64,000 nt of DNA from an uncultured Opitutia bacterium (GTDB lineage: Bacteria > Verrucomicrobiota > Verrucomicrobiia > Opitutales > Opitutaceae). Positions 50,553-60,913 of the stretch are shown piece by piece. A program made the translations under genes and the position numbers. The first letter of the stretch is position 1. Each line of letters opens with the position of its first letter. The stretch lies in the NCBI GenBank assembly GCA_903859715.1, contig CAIONS010000048.1, forward strand, positions 1-64,000, given 5' to 3'. Under the pieces are notes generated by a model. That model was not told the origin of the DNA and did not search any database. It saw only the letters and a list, made by a program, of their open reading frames with translations.

Positions 50553-51608
50553 TCAATTGGACCTGCGGTGGAATCCGCGCGATTTTTTCCCGCTGGGGGC
50601 GTAGCGCAATCGCCCCTTGCCCATCACGGCAAAGCCCTTGGACCCGAGACTTTGCCGGGTTGTCCGCCCGCGCATGACGTCCTGTAGCAAGTTATCGAAT
50701 GCCTGGCGGGAAATCCGAATCGCCCCTGGCTGGGCCAGCAACCAGCGATGCAGCGCCCGCCGCACCAAGGCCCGGGGTTTGCCGGCCAGTTTGCGCAAAT
50801 TGAGCGAACCATCCGCCACCGTCGGCCGCAATTCCTCCAGCCACGCTTCCAGGGCGGCATCGTCCTCTTCCAGCAATTCCCGCGAGCGCGCCGCTCCGGC
50901 GAACGCGTCGCGTTCCGCCGCCTGCTGCCACGCCGGCAGCACGTCGCGCCGCATCCGGTTGCGCAGGAAATAACGGCCCGCATTCGTCTCATCTTCCCGC
51001 CAGGTCGCACCCGCCTGCCGCAGAGCCGCCACGATTTCGGATTTCTTCAGCATCAGCAGCGGACGCAAATGCACCCGGGACCGCGGCATGACATGCACGG
51101 GCCGCGGCGCCGCTAGGCCCGCGGTGCCGCTGCCGCGCGCGAGCCGCATGAAAATCGTCTCCGCAATGTCATCCTGCTGATGACCGCACCATAACGCCGC
51201 CGCGTGACGGTCAAAAAACGCGTGGCGGGCCGTTCGGGCCTCCGCCTCGCTGGCGCCGCGGTGCGATTCCTTCCATTCGCCCTCGATCAGCCGGATGCCC
51301 AGCGCCCGGCAGACTCGGCGGCAAAAAACGGCGTCCTTGCGTGATTCCGCCCCGCGAAGCCGGTGATTGAAATGCAGTGCGCGCAGCTGCGCCCGGCGCT
51401 CCGGCCAGTGTGCCCAGACCAGCAGGAGCAGGAGCAGCGAATCCGCACCACCCGAGAACGCCACCGACCAGATTTTTCTCCGGGGCGCAGCCTTGACCCA
51501 CGCCAGCACGGCCGGATGCAACTGGTCAGAGGACAGCGCACCGGCCAGTTTCGCGGCGCAGTGCGTCCAGCGAACCCCGGCCGTGGCGCCTGCTCGTTTC
51601 CGGGTCAC
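50553..51608 (-). CDS. tilS: tRNA(Ile)-lysidine synthase
   Basis: The 351-residue product has the PP-loop SGGADS (52-57), HFNHRLRGAESRKDA, and LWCGHQQDDIAETIFMRLARGSG with REDETNAGRYFLRNRMRRDVLP, the TilS substrate motifs. TilS converts C34 to lysidine in tRNA-Ile(CAU) so that it reads AUA. The GTG start overlaps the TGA of serS (GTGA), so the two are coupled. Length is close to the short TilS form; the C-terminal domain is small. Confidence 0.93.
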   Translation of the reverse strand: MTRKRAGATAGVRWTHCAAKLAGALSSDQLHPAVLAWVKAAPRRKIWSVAFSGGADSLLLLLLVWAHWPERRAQLRALHFNHRLRGAESRKDAVFCRRVCRALGIRLIEGEWKESHRGASEAEARTARHAFFDRHAAALWCGHQQDDIAETIFMRLARGSGTAGLAAPRPVHVMPRSRVHLRPLLMLKKSEIVAALRQAGATWREDETNAGRYFLRNRMRRDVLPAWQQAAERDAFAGAARSRELLEEDDAALEAWLEELRPTVADGSLNLRKLAGKPRALVRRALHRWLLAQPGAIRISRQAFDNLLQDVMRGRTTRQSLGSKGFAVMGKGRLRYAPSGKKSRGFHRRSN

Positions 51609-52876
51609 TGGAAACTCAGGTACTCCTTGCCGAAATAAGGCACGAGCGCCGGCGGAAGTTTCACGCGGCCGTCGGGCTGGAGGTTGTTCTCAAGGATCGC
51701 CGCTAGCACGCGGGGCACCGCCAGGCCCGAGCCGTTGATCGTGTGCACTAGTTCGGGTTTACCCGTCTCCTTTGAGCGGAAGCGGATCTGCGCCCGGCGC
51801 GCCTGAAACGCCTCGAAGTTCGAGCAGCTCGAAACCTCGAGCCAGCGCTTTTGACCCGCGCCCCAGACTTCGAGATCGTATTTTTTCGCCTGCGCAAAGC
51901 CCACATCACCGCCGCACATCAGCAGCACGCGATACGGCAGATCGAGCTTGCGTAGCAACCGCTCGGCATCGTCGCGCAACTTGTCCAGTTCGTCGTAGCT
52001 CGTCGCCGGATGCACCCATTTCAACAGCTCCACCTTGTCGAACTGGTGCACGCGGTTGAGCCCGCGCACATCCTTGCCATAGCTGCCGGCCTCGCGGCGG
52101 AAGCACGGCGTATAAGCGCAGCGGTAAACCGGCAGCACGGCTTCGTCCAGGATCTCATCGCGGTAGAAATTCGTCAGCGGCACCTCCGCCGTCGGCACGG
52201 CAAACAACCGGTCGGGCGTGGTCTCGTACATCTGCCCTTCCTTGTCGGGCAGCTGGCCCGTCGCCGTGGCGCTGGCCGCGTTCACGAAAATCGGCGGGCT
52301 CACCTCGACGTAGCCGGCCTTCCCGTTTTCCTCCAAAAAGAATTGCAGCAGGGCGCGGGCCAGCCGGGCTCCGTCGCCAATGAGAAAGGGAAAACCGGCG
52401 CCCGTGACCTTCGCACCGCGCGCGAAGTCAAACAGCCGGTCAAACCCGGGAATCTCCCAGTGCGGCAGCGCATGCGGCCGAGGCTCTTCATGTGACCCGT
52501 GCAGCGAAAACACGACGTTCTCCTCCGGCGTGCGGCCCTCGGGCACACTCGCGTGCGGCAGGTTCGGAACCGAGAGCATGGCCTGGCGGAATTTTTCCTC
52601 CGTCTCCTTCAGTTGCGCGTCCCGCTCCCTCAGCTGCGCCGATACCACCCTCATCTCGGCCACCTTCGCTGTGAATTCCGGTGAACCCTTGGGCAGGGCC
52701 GCCATCGCCGTATTGGCGTTTCTTTGCACCGACCGCAGCGCCTCCACCTCCTGCAGTTGCGCGCGCCACGCCTGGTCGATCGCGAGCACGGCGTCGAGGT
52801 CGACGTCGAGATGTTTCTTGGCAATCGCGGCGCGCACAAGGTCGGGCGATTCGCGGAGTAATTTGGGATCGAGCAT
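51605..52876 (-). CDS. serS: Seryl-tRNA synthetase
   Basis: The 423-residue class II enzyme has the N-terminal coiled coil arm (about 30-105), then VEVSPPIFVNAA, the motif 2 region FRREAGSYGKDVRGLNRVHQFDKVELLK, and motif 3 with NGSGLAVPRVLAAILENN. It charges tRNA-Ser and tRNA-Sec. Start MLDPKLLRESPDLVRAAI is standard. It is 11 bases after the GT9 gene and overlaps tilS. Confidence 0.97.
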   Translation of the reverse strand: MLDPKLLRESPDLVRAAIAKKHLDVDLDAVLAIDQAWRAQLQEVEALRSVQRNANTAMAALPKGSPEFTAKVAEMRVVSAQLRERDAQLKETEEKFRQAMLSVPNLPHASVPEGRTPEENVVFSLHGSHEEPRPHALPHWEIPGFDRLFDFARGAKVTGAGFPFLIGDGARLARALLQFFLEENGKAGYVEVSPPIFVNAASATATGQLPDKEGQMYETTPDRLFAVPTAEVPLTNFYRDEILDEAVLPVYRCAYTPCFRREAGSYGKDVRGLNRVHQFDKVELLKWVHPATSYDELDKLRDDAERLLRKLDLPYRVLLMCGGDVGFAQAKKYDLEVWGAGQKRWLEVSSCSNFEAFQARRAQIRFRSKETGKPELVHTINGSGLAVPRVLAAILENNLQPDGRVKLPPALVPYFGKEYLSFQ

Positions 52877-52887
52877 GGCGAAAGGGA

Positions 52888-53859
52888 TTAACGGCTCTTT
52901 TCAAACCGGGCGCGGGCGCGCTGAAACCGCGCGTAGACATCCTTGGCCGACAGGAGCTTGAGGTCGCCCACCGGGGCCTGCACGACAAAGTTCGTCGGAC
53001 CGGTCAGCGGATAAGGTCCGAACAGGCGCGGATCGGTCGGGCCGAAGATCCCCAGCGTCTTTACCCCCAGCGCCGCCGCCAAGTGCATTGGGCCGCTGTC
53101 GTTGGTAATGACCCAGTCCGCCCGCTTGATGAGCGCCGGGAGCGACACGAGGCTCGTGTTGGCCGTGAGGTTGAGGAATTGCTCGGGCGAATAAGCGTTG
53201 CGGTCCGACACCCGGTTGGTGCCGGCCCAGATGACCTTGCGCGTGCGGTTCTCGCGGAGGATCATCTCCGTCAGCTGCTTGAATCCGCCCCAGCATTTCT
53301 CCGCCCGGCGGCTGTCGGGGAACATCAGGAACGGCTTCGCGCCGCCGCGGCCGTCGGCAAAGCTCAGGTTCAGCGCGTCCGTCTCGCGGAATTTCAGGCT
53401 GCCGCGCAGTTCGGGCTTGGCGCCCAGTACCGGGCAGAATTGCAGCAGGATCTCCACGGCATGGCTGCGCCGTCCGTCCGGTGGCAGCAGCACCTTTTCG
53501 TCATAGAACATCCCCGCCCACTCCCGCGCATCGCTGCGACCGACCTTTTTCTTCGCGTGGACCCGCGAGGTCATCAGGCCGGTGCGGAGGAGCCCCTGGA
53601 AATCGAACGCATAGTCAAACTTCGTCTGCCGTACCTCGCGCATGAGCTTGAGGAAGCCCTTCGCGCCGGCGTTGCGTTCATAGACATAGACGCGGTCCAC
53701 CGCCTCGCACGCCCGCACAATCGGGGCAAAGATGTCGCGCACGATCCAAGAAATGCGCAGCCCCTCGCGCTGGGCCTTGAGCGACGTCGCCACCTGCAGC
53801 CCGTGCACGATGTCGCCGAGCGAGGAGGGTTTGATGATGAGAAGTTCGGTCATGATCAC
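52888..53859 (-). CDS. Heptosyltransferase-like glycosyltransferase (GT9)
   Basis: A 323-residue GT-B enzyme of the ADP-heptose:LPS heptosyltransferase family: IIKPSSLGDIVHGLQVA at the N-terminus, YAFDFQGLLRTGLMT, and the nucleotide-sugar region WVITNDSGPMHLAAALGVKTLGIFGPTDP. It should add a heptose to lipopolysaccharide core, probably the WaaC class (first transfer to Kdo), but the exact acceptor cannot be told. It starts a minus-strand run GT9-serS-tilS-ftsH, and is divergent from the acyltransferase-heptosyltransferase fusion gene. Confidence 0.9.
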   Translation of the reverse strand: MIMTELLIIKPSSLGDIVHGLQVATSLKAQREGLRISWIVRDIFAPIVRACEAVDRVYVYERNAGAKGFLKLMREVRQTKFDYAFDFQGLLRTGLMTSRVHAKKKVGRSDAREWAGMFYDEKVLLPPDGRRSHAVEILLQFCPVLGAKPELRGSLKFRETDALNLSFADGRGGAKPFLMFPDSRRAEKCWGGFKQLTEMILRENRTRKVIWAGTNRVSDRNAYSPEQFLNLTANTSLVSLPALIKRADWVITNDSGPMHLAAALGVKTLGIFGPTDPRLFGPYPLTGPTNFVVQAPVGDLKLLSAKDVYARFQRARARFEKSR

Positions 53860-53949
53860 ACGCGGTCAGGCCAGAATCTGCTTTTAACCGCCGGGCCGCA
53901 TCGTTTGATGCAGTTTGACGTTCAGATCAAACGCTAATCCGTCAACCTC

Positions 53950-55863
53950 TTGCTGAAACTTCTGCTCCAAACCATCGGCTGGATTCTGGCTCACACTCCG
54001 GAACCGCTGCTGCACGGCCTGTCCGCCGTTCTGGGCGAGCTGATCTTTTGGCTCATTCCCCGTCGCCGGCGACTGGCCCTCGCCAATCTCGACCATGCCT
54101 TCCCCGGCCGTTCCCCGGACTGGCGCCACCAGACGGCGCGCGCGAGTTCGCGCCGGGTGGTCGAAACCGGGCTGCTGTCCCTCGCAACGCTTTACCTGAG
54201 CGAGAAGCGGCTCCGCCTCATCATCCGTCCCGCGCCCAGTCTGGTTGATCTGATCAACCGCGCCCACCAAGCGCCCCGGGCCACCGTCTTGATCACACCC
54301 CACATGGCGTATTGGGAGGCGCAGACCTGCATGCCGCTCGTGCTGCCGGCTCCTTTTCCAGAGATGGGCGTGATTTACCGGCCGCTCGACAACGCTGCCG
54401 CCGACAGCTGGGTCAAACGCGCCCGCGAACGCTTTGGCATGCGGCTGCTCTCTCGCAAGGAGGGCTTTGCCGAGTCGCTGAAAATTCTCCGCCGCCAAGG
54501 CATCGTCGGCATCCTCTTCGACCAAAACGCCGGCCTGCAGGGCGCCCTCACCACGCTCTTCGGCCGCGTGTGTTCCACCTCCGAACTGCCCGGCCTGCTG
54601 GTCGAGAAGTTCTCCGCGCAGATGGTCGTGCTGTACCCCCGGCGGTTGGGGTTCTGGCGGGTCGAGCTCCGGCTCGAACCGGTGGCCCATGACCAGACCG
54701 TCGCCGGCGCCACCGTCGCCGGTAATCGCTGGCTCGAGACGACGCTGACCGGCGACGACAATCTCTGCGCCTCCTGGCTCTGGGCGCACGATCGCTGGCG
54801 CAACCAGGACATTCCCGCCAAACGCCTTCGCCTGGAAGCCAAGCGCGACTTCCTCGCCACTGATCTGTCGGCACGCGGACTGATCGCCGTGCCACGCCGG
54901 ACCCGCGTTTTCGTCCGCCTGCCGAACTGGCTTGGCGACGTGGTCATGGCCCTGCCGCTGCTCCGCGCCCTGCGCGTCTCCCGACCCGACGCTGAAATCA
55001 CGCTGATCGCCAAGCCGCAGTTTCTCCCGTTGCTCGAAACCTGGGACATTGCCGACCGGCTGCAGCCACTGCCACCGCAAGGTCCGGGCTACTTTCTCCA
55101 CTTCTGGCGCCAACGCGGAGCCTTTCCCGATGTCTGGCTGCTCTTCACCAACTCCCTGCGTGGCGACTTGGAAGCATGGCTCAGCGGCTGCCGCCAGCGC
55201 TTCGGTCTGGTACGCCCCGGTAAGCGCCGCCCGCTGCTCTCCCACGCCTATCATGTACCGGCGGATTTCGATGAACGCACCCATCACCAATTGGAACTCT
55301 GGGAGAATTTTCTGCGCCACTTCGGGTTGAACAGCCCGCCGGATCGCACGCCGCTCCAGCTTTCAGCTCTCAGCTCTCAGCCTTCAACTGTCCATACTGT
55401 TGGTCTCATCGCCGGTTCGGAGAACAACCCCGCCAAGCGCTGGCCGGTCGCCCACTGGCGCACGCTCATCGAGGCCCAGCCCGGTGCACACTTTGTGCTG
55501 TTCGGCACGGCCAATGACACGCCCATCACAAACGCCATTGCGGCGGGCTTCGGCTCCCGGGTCGAAAACCTCGCCGGCCGCACCACCCTGCCCGACTACT
55601 GCACCCGACTCCGCGCCTGCCGCGTACTCGTGACCAACGACACCGGCGGCATGCATCTCGCCAACGCCTCGGGCGTCCCTCTCATCGCCCTGTTCGGTCC
55701 GACCAATCCCATCCGCACCGGCCCGGTCTTTTCCTCCCCGGCGACAATTCTCCAACCACCAGGCTGCGTCCCCACCGGCGGCGCTTCGCTCGCGGATTTG
55801 TCCCCGGCCGATGTCCTTGCCGCCATGGCCAAACTCGGGCCTGCACCCACTTCGTCCACTTAA
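53950..55863 (+). CDS. Fusion: LpxL-like lauroyl acyltransferase + GT9 heptosyltransferase
   Basis: One uninterrupted frame of 637 codons joins two envelope enzymes. Residues 1-305 are an LpxL/HtrB-type lipid A acyltransferase (LIPRRRRLALANLDHAFP; catalytic Hx4E at His118-Glu123 in TPHMAYWEA; GILFDQNAG). Residues 318-637 are a GT9 heptosyltransferase (RVFVRLPNWLGDVVMALPLLRAL; LIAGSENNPAKRWP; VLVTNDTGGMHLANASGVPLIALFGPTNP). The usual proteins are encoded separately. The start appears to be TTG 53950, since TAA lies in frame at 53935. The fusion links late lipid A acylation with core sugar transfer. Confidence 0.9.
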   Translation: MLKLLLQTIGWILAHTPEPLLHGLSAVLGELIFWLIPRRRRLALANLDHAFPGRSPDWRHQTARASSRRVVETGLLSLATLYLSEKRLRLIIRPAPSLVDLINRAHQAPRATVLITPHMAYWEAQTCMPLVLPAPFPEMGVIYRPLDNAAADSWVKRARERFGMRLLSRKEGFAESLKILRRQGIVGILFDQNAGLQGALTTLFGRVCSTSELPGLLVEKFSAQMVVLYPRRLGFWRVELRLEPVAHDQTVAGATVAGNRWLETTLTGDDNLCASWLWAHDRWRNQDIPAKRLRLEAKRDFLATDLSARGLIAVPRRTRVFVRLPNWLGDVVMALPLLRALRVSRPDAEITLIAKPQFLPLLETWDIADRLQPLPPQGPGYFLHFWRQRGAFPDVWLLFTNSLRGDLEAWLSGCRQRFGLVRPGKRRPLLSHAYHVPADFDERTHHQLELWENFLRHFGLNSPPDRTPLQLSALSSQPSTVHTVGLIAGSENNPAKRWPVAHWRTLIEAQPGAHFVLFGTANDTPITNAIAAGFGSRVENLAGRTTLPDYCTRLRACRVLVTNDTGGMHLANASGVPLIALFGPTNPIRTGPVFSSPATILQPPGCVPTGGASLADLSPADVLAAMAKLGPAPTSST

Positions 55864-55905
55864 GCATTGCCCGGCTTCGTCAGCCGCTCACCACTTCTCC
55901 CGCCG

Positions 55906-56880
55906 ATGCCCTTGCTGAACGTCACTGATCTCCGTACCTGGTTTCATACCCGCTCCGGAGTCTATCGCGCGGTCGATGGCATCAGCTTCAGCGTCGAACG
56001 CGGCGAAACCCTTGGCATCGTCGGTGAATCCGGTTCGGGCAAATCCGTCACCTGCTACTCGATCATGGGCCTCATCCCGCAGCCCCCGGGACGCATCGAG
56101 AGCGGCACCGCGCTCTTCGACGGCGTGGACCTGCTCCATTGCACGCCCAAGCAGGCGCGCAGCATCCGCGGCAAGCGGGTCGCGATGATTTTCCAGGATC
56201 CGATGACCTCTCTGAATCCCTACCTGCGGATTTCCGAGCAGCTCATCGAACCGCTCCTCATCCACGAAAAGATTTCCCGCCGCGACGCCCTCGCGCGCGC
56301 GTTGGCCATGCTCGAAGACGTCGGCATCAACGATGCTGCCAAGCGGATTCACTACTATCCGCATGAGTTTTCCGGCGGCATGCGGCAGCGCGTGATGATC
56401 GCGATGGCCCTGATCACCAAGCCCGAGCTCCTCATCGCCGACGAGCCCACCACCGCCCTCGACGTCACTGTGCAGGCCCAGATCCTCGAGCTCATCAAGA
56501 AAATGCAGCGCGAACTCGGCATGGCCGTGATCTTCATCACCCATGATCTCGGCGTGGTCTCCGGGCTCTGTGATCGTGTCCAGGTAATGTACGCTGGCCG
56601 CATCGTCGAAACCGCCGACACGCGCACGCTGTTCCACTCGCCGAAACATCCCTACACGCGCGCCCTCCAGCGCTCGATCCCGTCGATGCAGGCCAAGGGC
56701 GCCGAGCTCTTCACCATTCCCGGCATGCCACCCGATCTGTCCAAGCCCCTCGCCGGCTGCTCCTTCGCCCCGCGTTGTGAATACGCTGCTGATCGCTGCT
56801 ACGTCGAAAATCCACAGCTCGCGGCCGTGAGCGCCACGCAGGCTCAAGCCTGCCTTCGTGTCCAAGCCGGCGAACTTTGA
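55906..56880 (+). CDS. Peptide ABC transporter ATP-binding protein (DppD/OppD-like)
   Basis: The 324-residue ATPase has Walker A GESGSGKS (40-47), [10 protein letters not shown], the signature [15 protein letters not shown], Walker [14 protein letters not shown] and the C-terminal oligopeptide-type extension with Cys residues ([20 protein letters not shown]) that binds an iron-sulfur cluster in relatives. It would energise dipeptide or oligopeptide uptake with 56895..57878. ATG 55906 is the natural start; a frame to 55867 adds unrelated residues. No permease or binding-protein gene is present in the window. Confidence 0.93.
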   Translation: MPLLNVTDLRTWFHTRSGVYRAVDGISFSVERGETLGIVGESGSGKSVTCYSIMGLIPQPPGRIESGTALFDGVDLLHCTPKQARSIRGKRVAMIFQDPMTSLNPYLRISEQLIEPLLIHEKISRRDALARALAMLEDVGINDAAKRIHYYPHEFSGGMRQRVMIAMALITKPELLIADEPTTALDVTVQAQILELIKKMQRELGMAVIFITHDLGVVSGLCDRVQVMYAGRIVETADTRTLFHSPKHPYTRALQRSIPSMQAKGAELFTIPGMPPDLSKPLAGCSFAPRCEYAADRCYVENPQLAAVSATQAQACLRVQAGEL

Positions 56881-56894
56881 AGCCCTAATCCTCC

Positions 56895-57878
<984 letters not shown>

Positions 57879-57890
57879 TCCTAGGGCAGT

Positions 57891-58346
57891 TTATCGCAGC
57901 TGCCGCAGCGCCTCGAAGCAGGCAATGCCCACAGCGGTGCTGAGATTCAGTGAGCGTAGCTCGGCATTGGCCTGCGGGATCTTCACGCGCTGCGTCTCGC
58001 CCACCTCGTCATGCAGCCAAGACGGCGCACCCGAGCCTTCATTGCCGAAGACCAGCCCGTCGCCGTCCGCATAGCGTACATCCCAGAAAGCCTGCTTCGT
58101 TTTCGTGGTGAAGAGCCACAGCCGTTTCGGCCCGTGTGGACTCGCTCGAAACGCCGCCCAGTCCGCATGCTCATGCACGTCGAGCGATTTCCAGTAATCC
58201 ATGCCGGCCCGCTTCAGGTTTTTGTCCGTAATTTCGAACCCCAGCGGGTGGATGAGATGCAGCCGTGACCGCGTGACCGCGCACAGTCGGCCGACGTTGC
58301 CGGTGTTGGGCGCGATCTGGGGCTGGAACAGCACGAGGTGGAGCAT
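57891..58346 (-). CDS. trmL: tRNA (cytidine/uridine-34 2'-O)-methyltransferase TrmL
   Basis: The 151-residue SPOUT enzyme has LFQPQIAPNTGNVGRLCAVT, LGFEITDKNLKRAGMDYW, DGLVFGNEGSGAP and IPQANAELRSLNLSTAVGIACFEALRQ, the trefoil-knot SAM site. TrmL methylates the 2'-O of the wobble base 34 in tRNA-Leu isoacceptors. Length fits. It is convergent with the DppF-like gene, only 13 bases away. Confidence 0.93.
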   Translation of the reverse strand: MLHLVLFQPQIAPNTGNVGRLCAVTRSRLHLIHPLGFEITDKNLKRAGMDYWKSLDVHEHADWAAFRASPHGPKRLWLFTTKTKQAFWDVRYADGDGLVFGNEGSGAPSWLHDEVGETQRVKIPQANAELRSLNLSTAVGIACFEALRQLR

Positions 58347-58434
58347 GGCGGCATCCTTCCTACGTAGGATTACGAATCAAGCACGGCCGAATTGCGTTCC
58401 CTGCCCTGAAAACCAGCTTCGCGCTCTGCCTCTC

Positions 58435-58860
58435 GTGAACTCCGTTCCGCGTAAATCCGTCGTCATCGTCGATGACGAGGTATCCTACACCAACCTGCTC
58501 ACGCAGCTGCTGTCCGAGAACCTCGACTGTCGGGTCATTGCCTTTACCCGCCCGCTGGATGCCTTGGCCGCGCTGCCTAACCTCGATGCGGGTGTGATCG
58601 TCACCGATTATTACATGCCGCAGCTGGATGGCCTCGAATTCATTGCGCAGGCTTCACTCATCGCTCCGGATGCGCCGTTCATCCTGATCACCGGTCACAC
58701 CATTACCATGTCCCCCGAGAAACTGGCGGAAATCACTCCCTTGAAGATGATTTTGCCTAAGCCCTTCAGCTGGCGGAAACTCGGCGATGAAATCATCCGC
58801 CATTGGCCGGAGCCGGGTGTAAACCTGCTCCGCGCCGAGGCCCACCCGGCCTCAGCATAG
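58435..58860 (+). CDS. Single-domain response regulator
   Basis: A 141-residue receiver domain: VVIVDDEVSYTNLL (acidic pocket Asp-Asp), VIVTDYYMPQLDG with the phosphoacceptor Asp, LITGHTITMS and the conserved Lys in ILPKPFSW. No output domain follows, so it signals through protein contact. GTG 58435 is taken as start, giving the receiver its natural N-terminus. No histidine kinase is nearby. Confidence 0.88.
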   Translation: MNSVPRKSVVIVDDEVSYTNLLTQLLSENLDCRVIAFTRPLDALAALPNLDAGVIVTDYYMPQLDGLEFIAQASLIAPDAPFILITGHTITMSPEKLAEITPLKMILPKPFSWRKLGDEIIRHWPEPGVNLLRAEAHPASA

Positions 58861-58891
58861 GGCGTATCATCAAACCCGGGGTTGAGGACGC

Positions 58892-59105
58892 TCATTCTGA
58901 GCGCAGCGAAGCTTGAGGCTAGCCCGACGTCCGGTAAGAGACCGCTGCGAGTTTCGATTTTAGATATTTCTCACGCAGAGGCGCGGAGACGCAGAGGGAT
59001 TCGGTCTGGATCGTTCCTGGGGATTTCTCTGTGTCTCTGCGCCTCTGCGTGAGACCAAGCATTGTGCAGCCCGGCTGTGGCCGAACGGCGCCGGGCTTAG
59101 AATGA
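58892..59105. repeat. Nested palindromes between the response regulator and thrB
   Basis: Outer arms TCATTCTGAGC (58892..58902) and GCTTAGAATGA (59095..59105) are near inverses. Inside lies a second palindrome with 27-base arms (58970..58996 and 59027..59053) built from CTCACGCAGAGGCGCGGAGA and its inverse with one or two mismatches. Two unrelated families therefore sit one within the other in a non-coding gap of 262 bases. Confidence 0.78.
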
Positions 59106-59122
59106 CAATCCGGTTTGGAGCC

Positions 59123-60031
59123 TCAGTCTAGACGCAGTCCGTTATTGTCCGCTGACAGCACCCGCGCCTCGCTGGCGACGGATTTGCCGGCAAACGCGGC
59201 CTGCATCGCTGCCTGTATCTTCGCTGCCTGCACCTGGGTACAGACGCACAGCACGCTCGAACCGCTACCACTCAGCCAACCTGTATACGCACCCGCGGCC
59301 ACGCCGGCCGCAATCGCTTCCCGGGCGCCCGGGATTTTCGGCAGCCGATAAGGTTCGTGCATGAAATCGCCGGCCGCGTGCCGGAGTTTTTCGAAGTCAC
59401 CCGTGGCCAACGCCGCCGTGAAATACGCGGCGCTGTTGATGCTCTTCACCGCGTCGAAATACGGCAGCGTCGCCGGCAGCACGCCGCGCGACTCCTTCGT
59501 CAGCAATTCCGTGCTGGGCGACGCCACGACAAACGCCAGCTCCGCCGGGACCGCAATGCGCACCGTGTCGATGTAAGCTCCGCTCGCCGGATCGCACCGC
59601 GACACGCAGAATCCACCCAGAATCCCCGCACTGGCATTATCCGGATGGCCCTCGAGCGTCGTGGCGACCGCGACCAGTTGATGCCGCGACCAGCCGGTGC
59701 CATGCAGCGCATCCAACCCTGCGAGCACGCCCGCAATCACCGTCACGCTCGAGCCCAGTCCACGCGCCGCGGGCACGTCGCCCTCGATGCGGTAGCGGAA
59801 GCCCGCCGGCTCCAAATCCGCGGTCTGGAAAAACAGCGCGGCCGTCTCGGCCACCATTTCCTGCGCCCGGCCATCGGAGGGGTGTTCCGGTTGAGCCGTG
59901 ACTCCAGCTGCACGTGTGACGGTCACGCGGTTATATACCGATAAAGCCAGTCCCAGCGTGTCGAACCCGGCTCCACAATTGGACGTACTGCCGGGCACCC
60001 GGACCGTAACGGTGTCGCGCGCGGTGCTCAT
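59123..60031 (-). CDS. thrB: Homoserine kinase
   Basis: A 302-residue GHMP kinase with the ATP loop PAARGLGSSVTVIAGVLAGL, VRVPGSTSNCGAGFDTLGLAL at the N-terminus and the C-terminal GWLSGSGSSVLCVC. It phosphorylates homoserine on the way to threonine. The ATG (60031) shares one base with the TGA of smpB, so translation is probably coupled. No other threonine genes are adjacent. Confidence 0.92.
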   Translation of the reverse strand: MSTARDTVTVRVPGSTSNCGAGFDTLGLALSVYNRVTVTRAAGVTAQPEHPSDGRAQEMVAETAALFFQTADLEPAGFRYRIEGDVPAARGLGSSVTVIAGVLAGLDALHGTGWSRHQLVAVATTLEGHPDNASAGILGGFCVSRCDPASGAYIDTVRIAVPAELAFVVASPSTELLTKESRGVLPATLPYFDAVKSINSAAYFTAALATGDFEKLRHAAGDFMHEPYRLPKIPGAREAIAAGVAAGAYTGWLSGSGSSVLCVCTQVQAAKIQAAMQAAFAGKSVASEARVLSADNNGLRLD

Positions 60032-60507
60032 CACCGGCGGTACTTGATGGTTTTGTCCTCGTCGCGCATCAGCGCCTTCTTCTTCAGCGTCTCCCGCTTG
60101 TCGAAGAGCTTTTTGCCAGTGCAAAGCCCGACCTCCACTTTCACCAGCGCTTCCTTGAAATACATCCGCAGCGGGACCACCGCGCGACTGCCGCCGGCGT
60201 CGAGCGCCTGGGAGATTTTCCGGATCTGGTTCGCGTGCAGCAGCAGCTTCCGGATCCGGCGCGCATCGTGGTTGTTGATGTTGCCAAAGGCATATTGCTC
60301 GATGTGCGCGTTGTGCATCCAGAGCTCGCCCTTTTCGATGCGGCCAAAGGCGTCGCTGATCTGGGCCTTGCCCGCGCGGATCGACTTCACCTCGGTCCCC
60401 TTGAGCGCAATGCCCGCCTCAAAGCGTTCGTCCACGAAGTAGTCGCGGAACGCCTTCGAGTTGCGCACCTCCGTGTAGCGGTTGGGATCTTTTTTTTGCG
60501 CGCTCAT
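60031..60507 (-). CDS. smpB: SsrA-binding protein SmpB
   Basis: The 158-residue product has the OB-fold pattern NSKAFRDYFVDERFEAGIALKGTEVKSIRAGKAQISDAF (in parts), GELWMHNAHIEQY, and the basic C-terminal tail KALMRDEDKTIKYRR. SmpB carries tmRNA into stalled ribosomes in trans-translation. The tmRNA gene itself is not in the window. Tagged products would be degraded by ClpXP (38785..40762). It is followed by thrB. Confidence 0.95.
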   Translation of the reverse strand: MSAQKKDPNRYTEVRNSKAFRDYFVDERFEAGIALKGTEVKSIRAGKAQISDAFGRIEKGELWMHNAHIEQYAFGNINNHDARRIRKLLLHANQIRKISQALDAGGSRAVVPLRMYFKEALVKVEVGLCTGKKLFDKRETLKKKALMRDEDKTIKYRR

Positions 60508-60531
60508 CGGCGAACGTAAAATTTAGGCATG

Positions 60532-60595
60532 AAAAAGGCGGCTTCGGTCCTGCTGGTCAGCAAAACCGCGCCGCCTGGAAATGTCAAAAGCCGCC
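60532..60595 (-). terminator. Probable rpoZ terminator with structured loop
   Basis: On the minus strand GGCGGCTT (60595..60588) pairs with AAGCCGCC (60544..60537), followed by TTTTT. The loop of about 43 bases can itself fold (TGCTG/CAGCA). It lies between rpoZ and smpB. Confidence 0.65.
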
Positions 60596-60600
60596 GTCGC

Positions 60601-60801
60601 TCAGGCTTCGCTGATTTCGTAGCTGATCTTGCCTTCGCTGATCTCGCGCAGCGCCGTGTCCTCGGCCGAGAGCTTCTCCAACGACTCGACCAGCGGGCGG
60701 TTGCCGCGGCGGAGCTGCTTCACGCGGCGCGAGACCACGTTGATCAGCATGTTGGGGTCGGTGATGACCTTCAGGGCGTCTTTGATGTAATCTTCTCTCA
60801 T
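60601..60801 (-). CDS. rpoZ: RNA polymerase subunit omega
   Basis: A 66-residue protein with the omega core: YIKDALKVITDPNMLINVVSRRVKQLRRGNRPL in outline, then LSAEDTALREISEGKISYEI, where the ALREI motif matches the end of omega's conserved helix. Omega stabilises beta-prime in RNA polymerase. ATG 60801 is the natural start. It is shorter than E. coli omega (91), as in other members of this phylum. Confidence 0.85.
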   Translation of the reverse strand: MREDYIKDALKVITDPNMLINVVSRRVKQLRRGNRPLVESLEKLSAEDTALREISEGKISYEISEA

Positions 60802-60835
60802 GGCTGGGCGGGTTGGCTGCGGTGAAAAGGGTTGA

Positions 60836-60863
60836 GAACTAGGACTGGAGCCCGATGGGTCAA
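60836..60863 (-). promoter_or_regulatory. Possible rpoZ promoter
   Basis: On the minus strand TTGACC (60863..60858), 16 bases, then TAGTTC (60841..60836), 35 bases before the rpoZ ATG. A second TTGACC lies seven bases upstream. The -10 match is poor, so this is tentative. Confidence 0.3.
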
Positions 60864-60913
60864 GGGTCAATTTCCCGGCTTGTCCCGGCCCCATCGCGCC
60901 GAAACGCTGAGCC

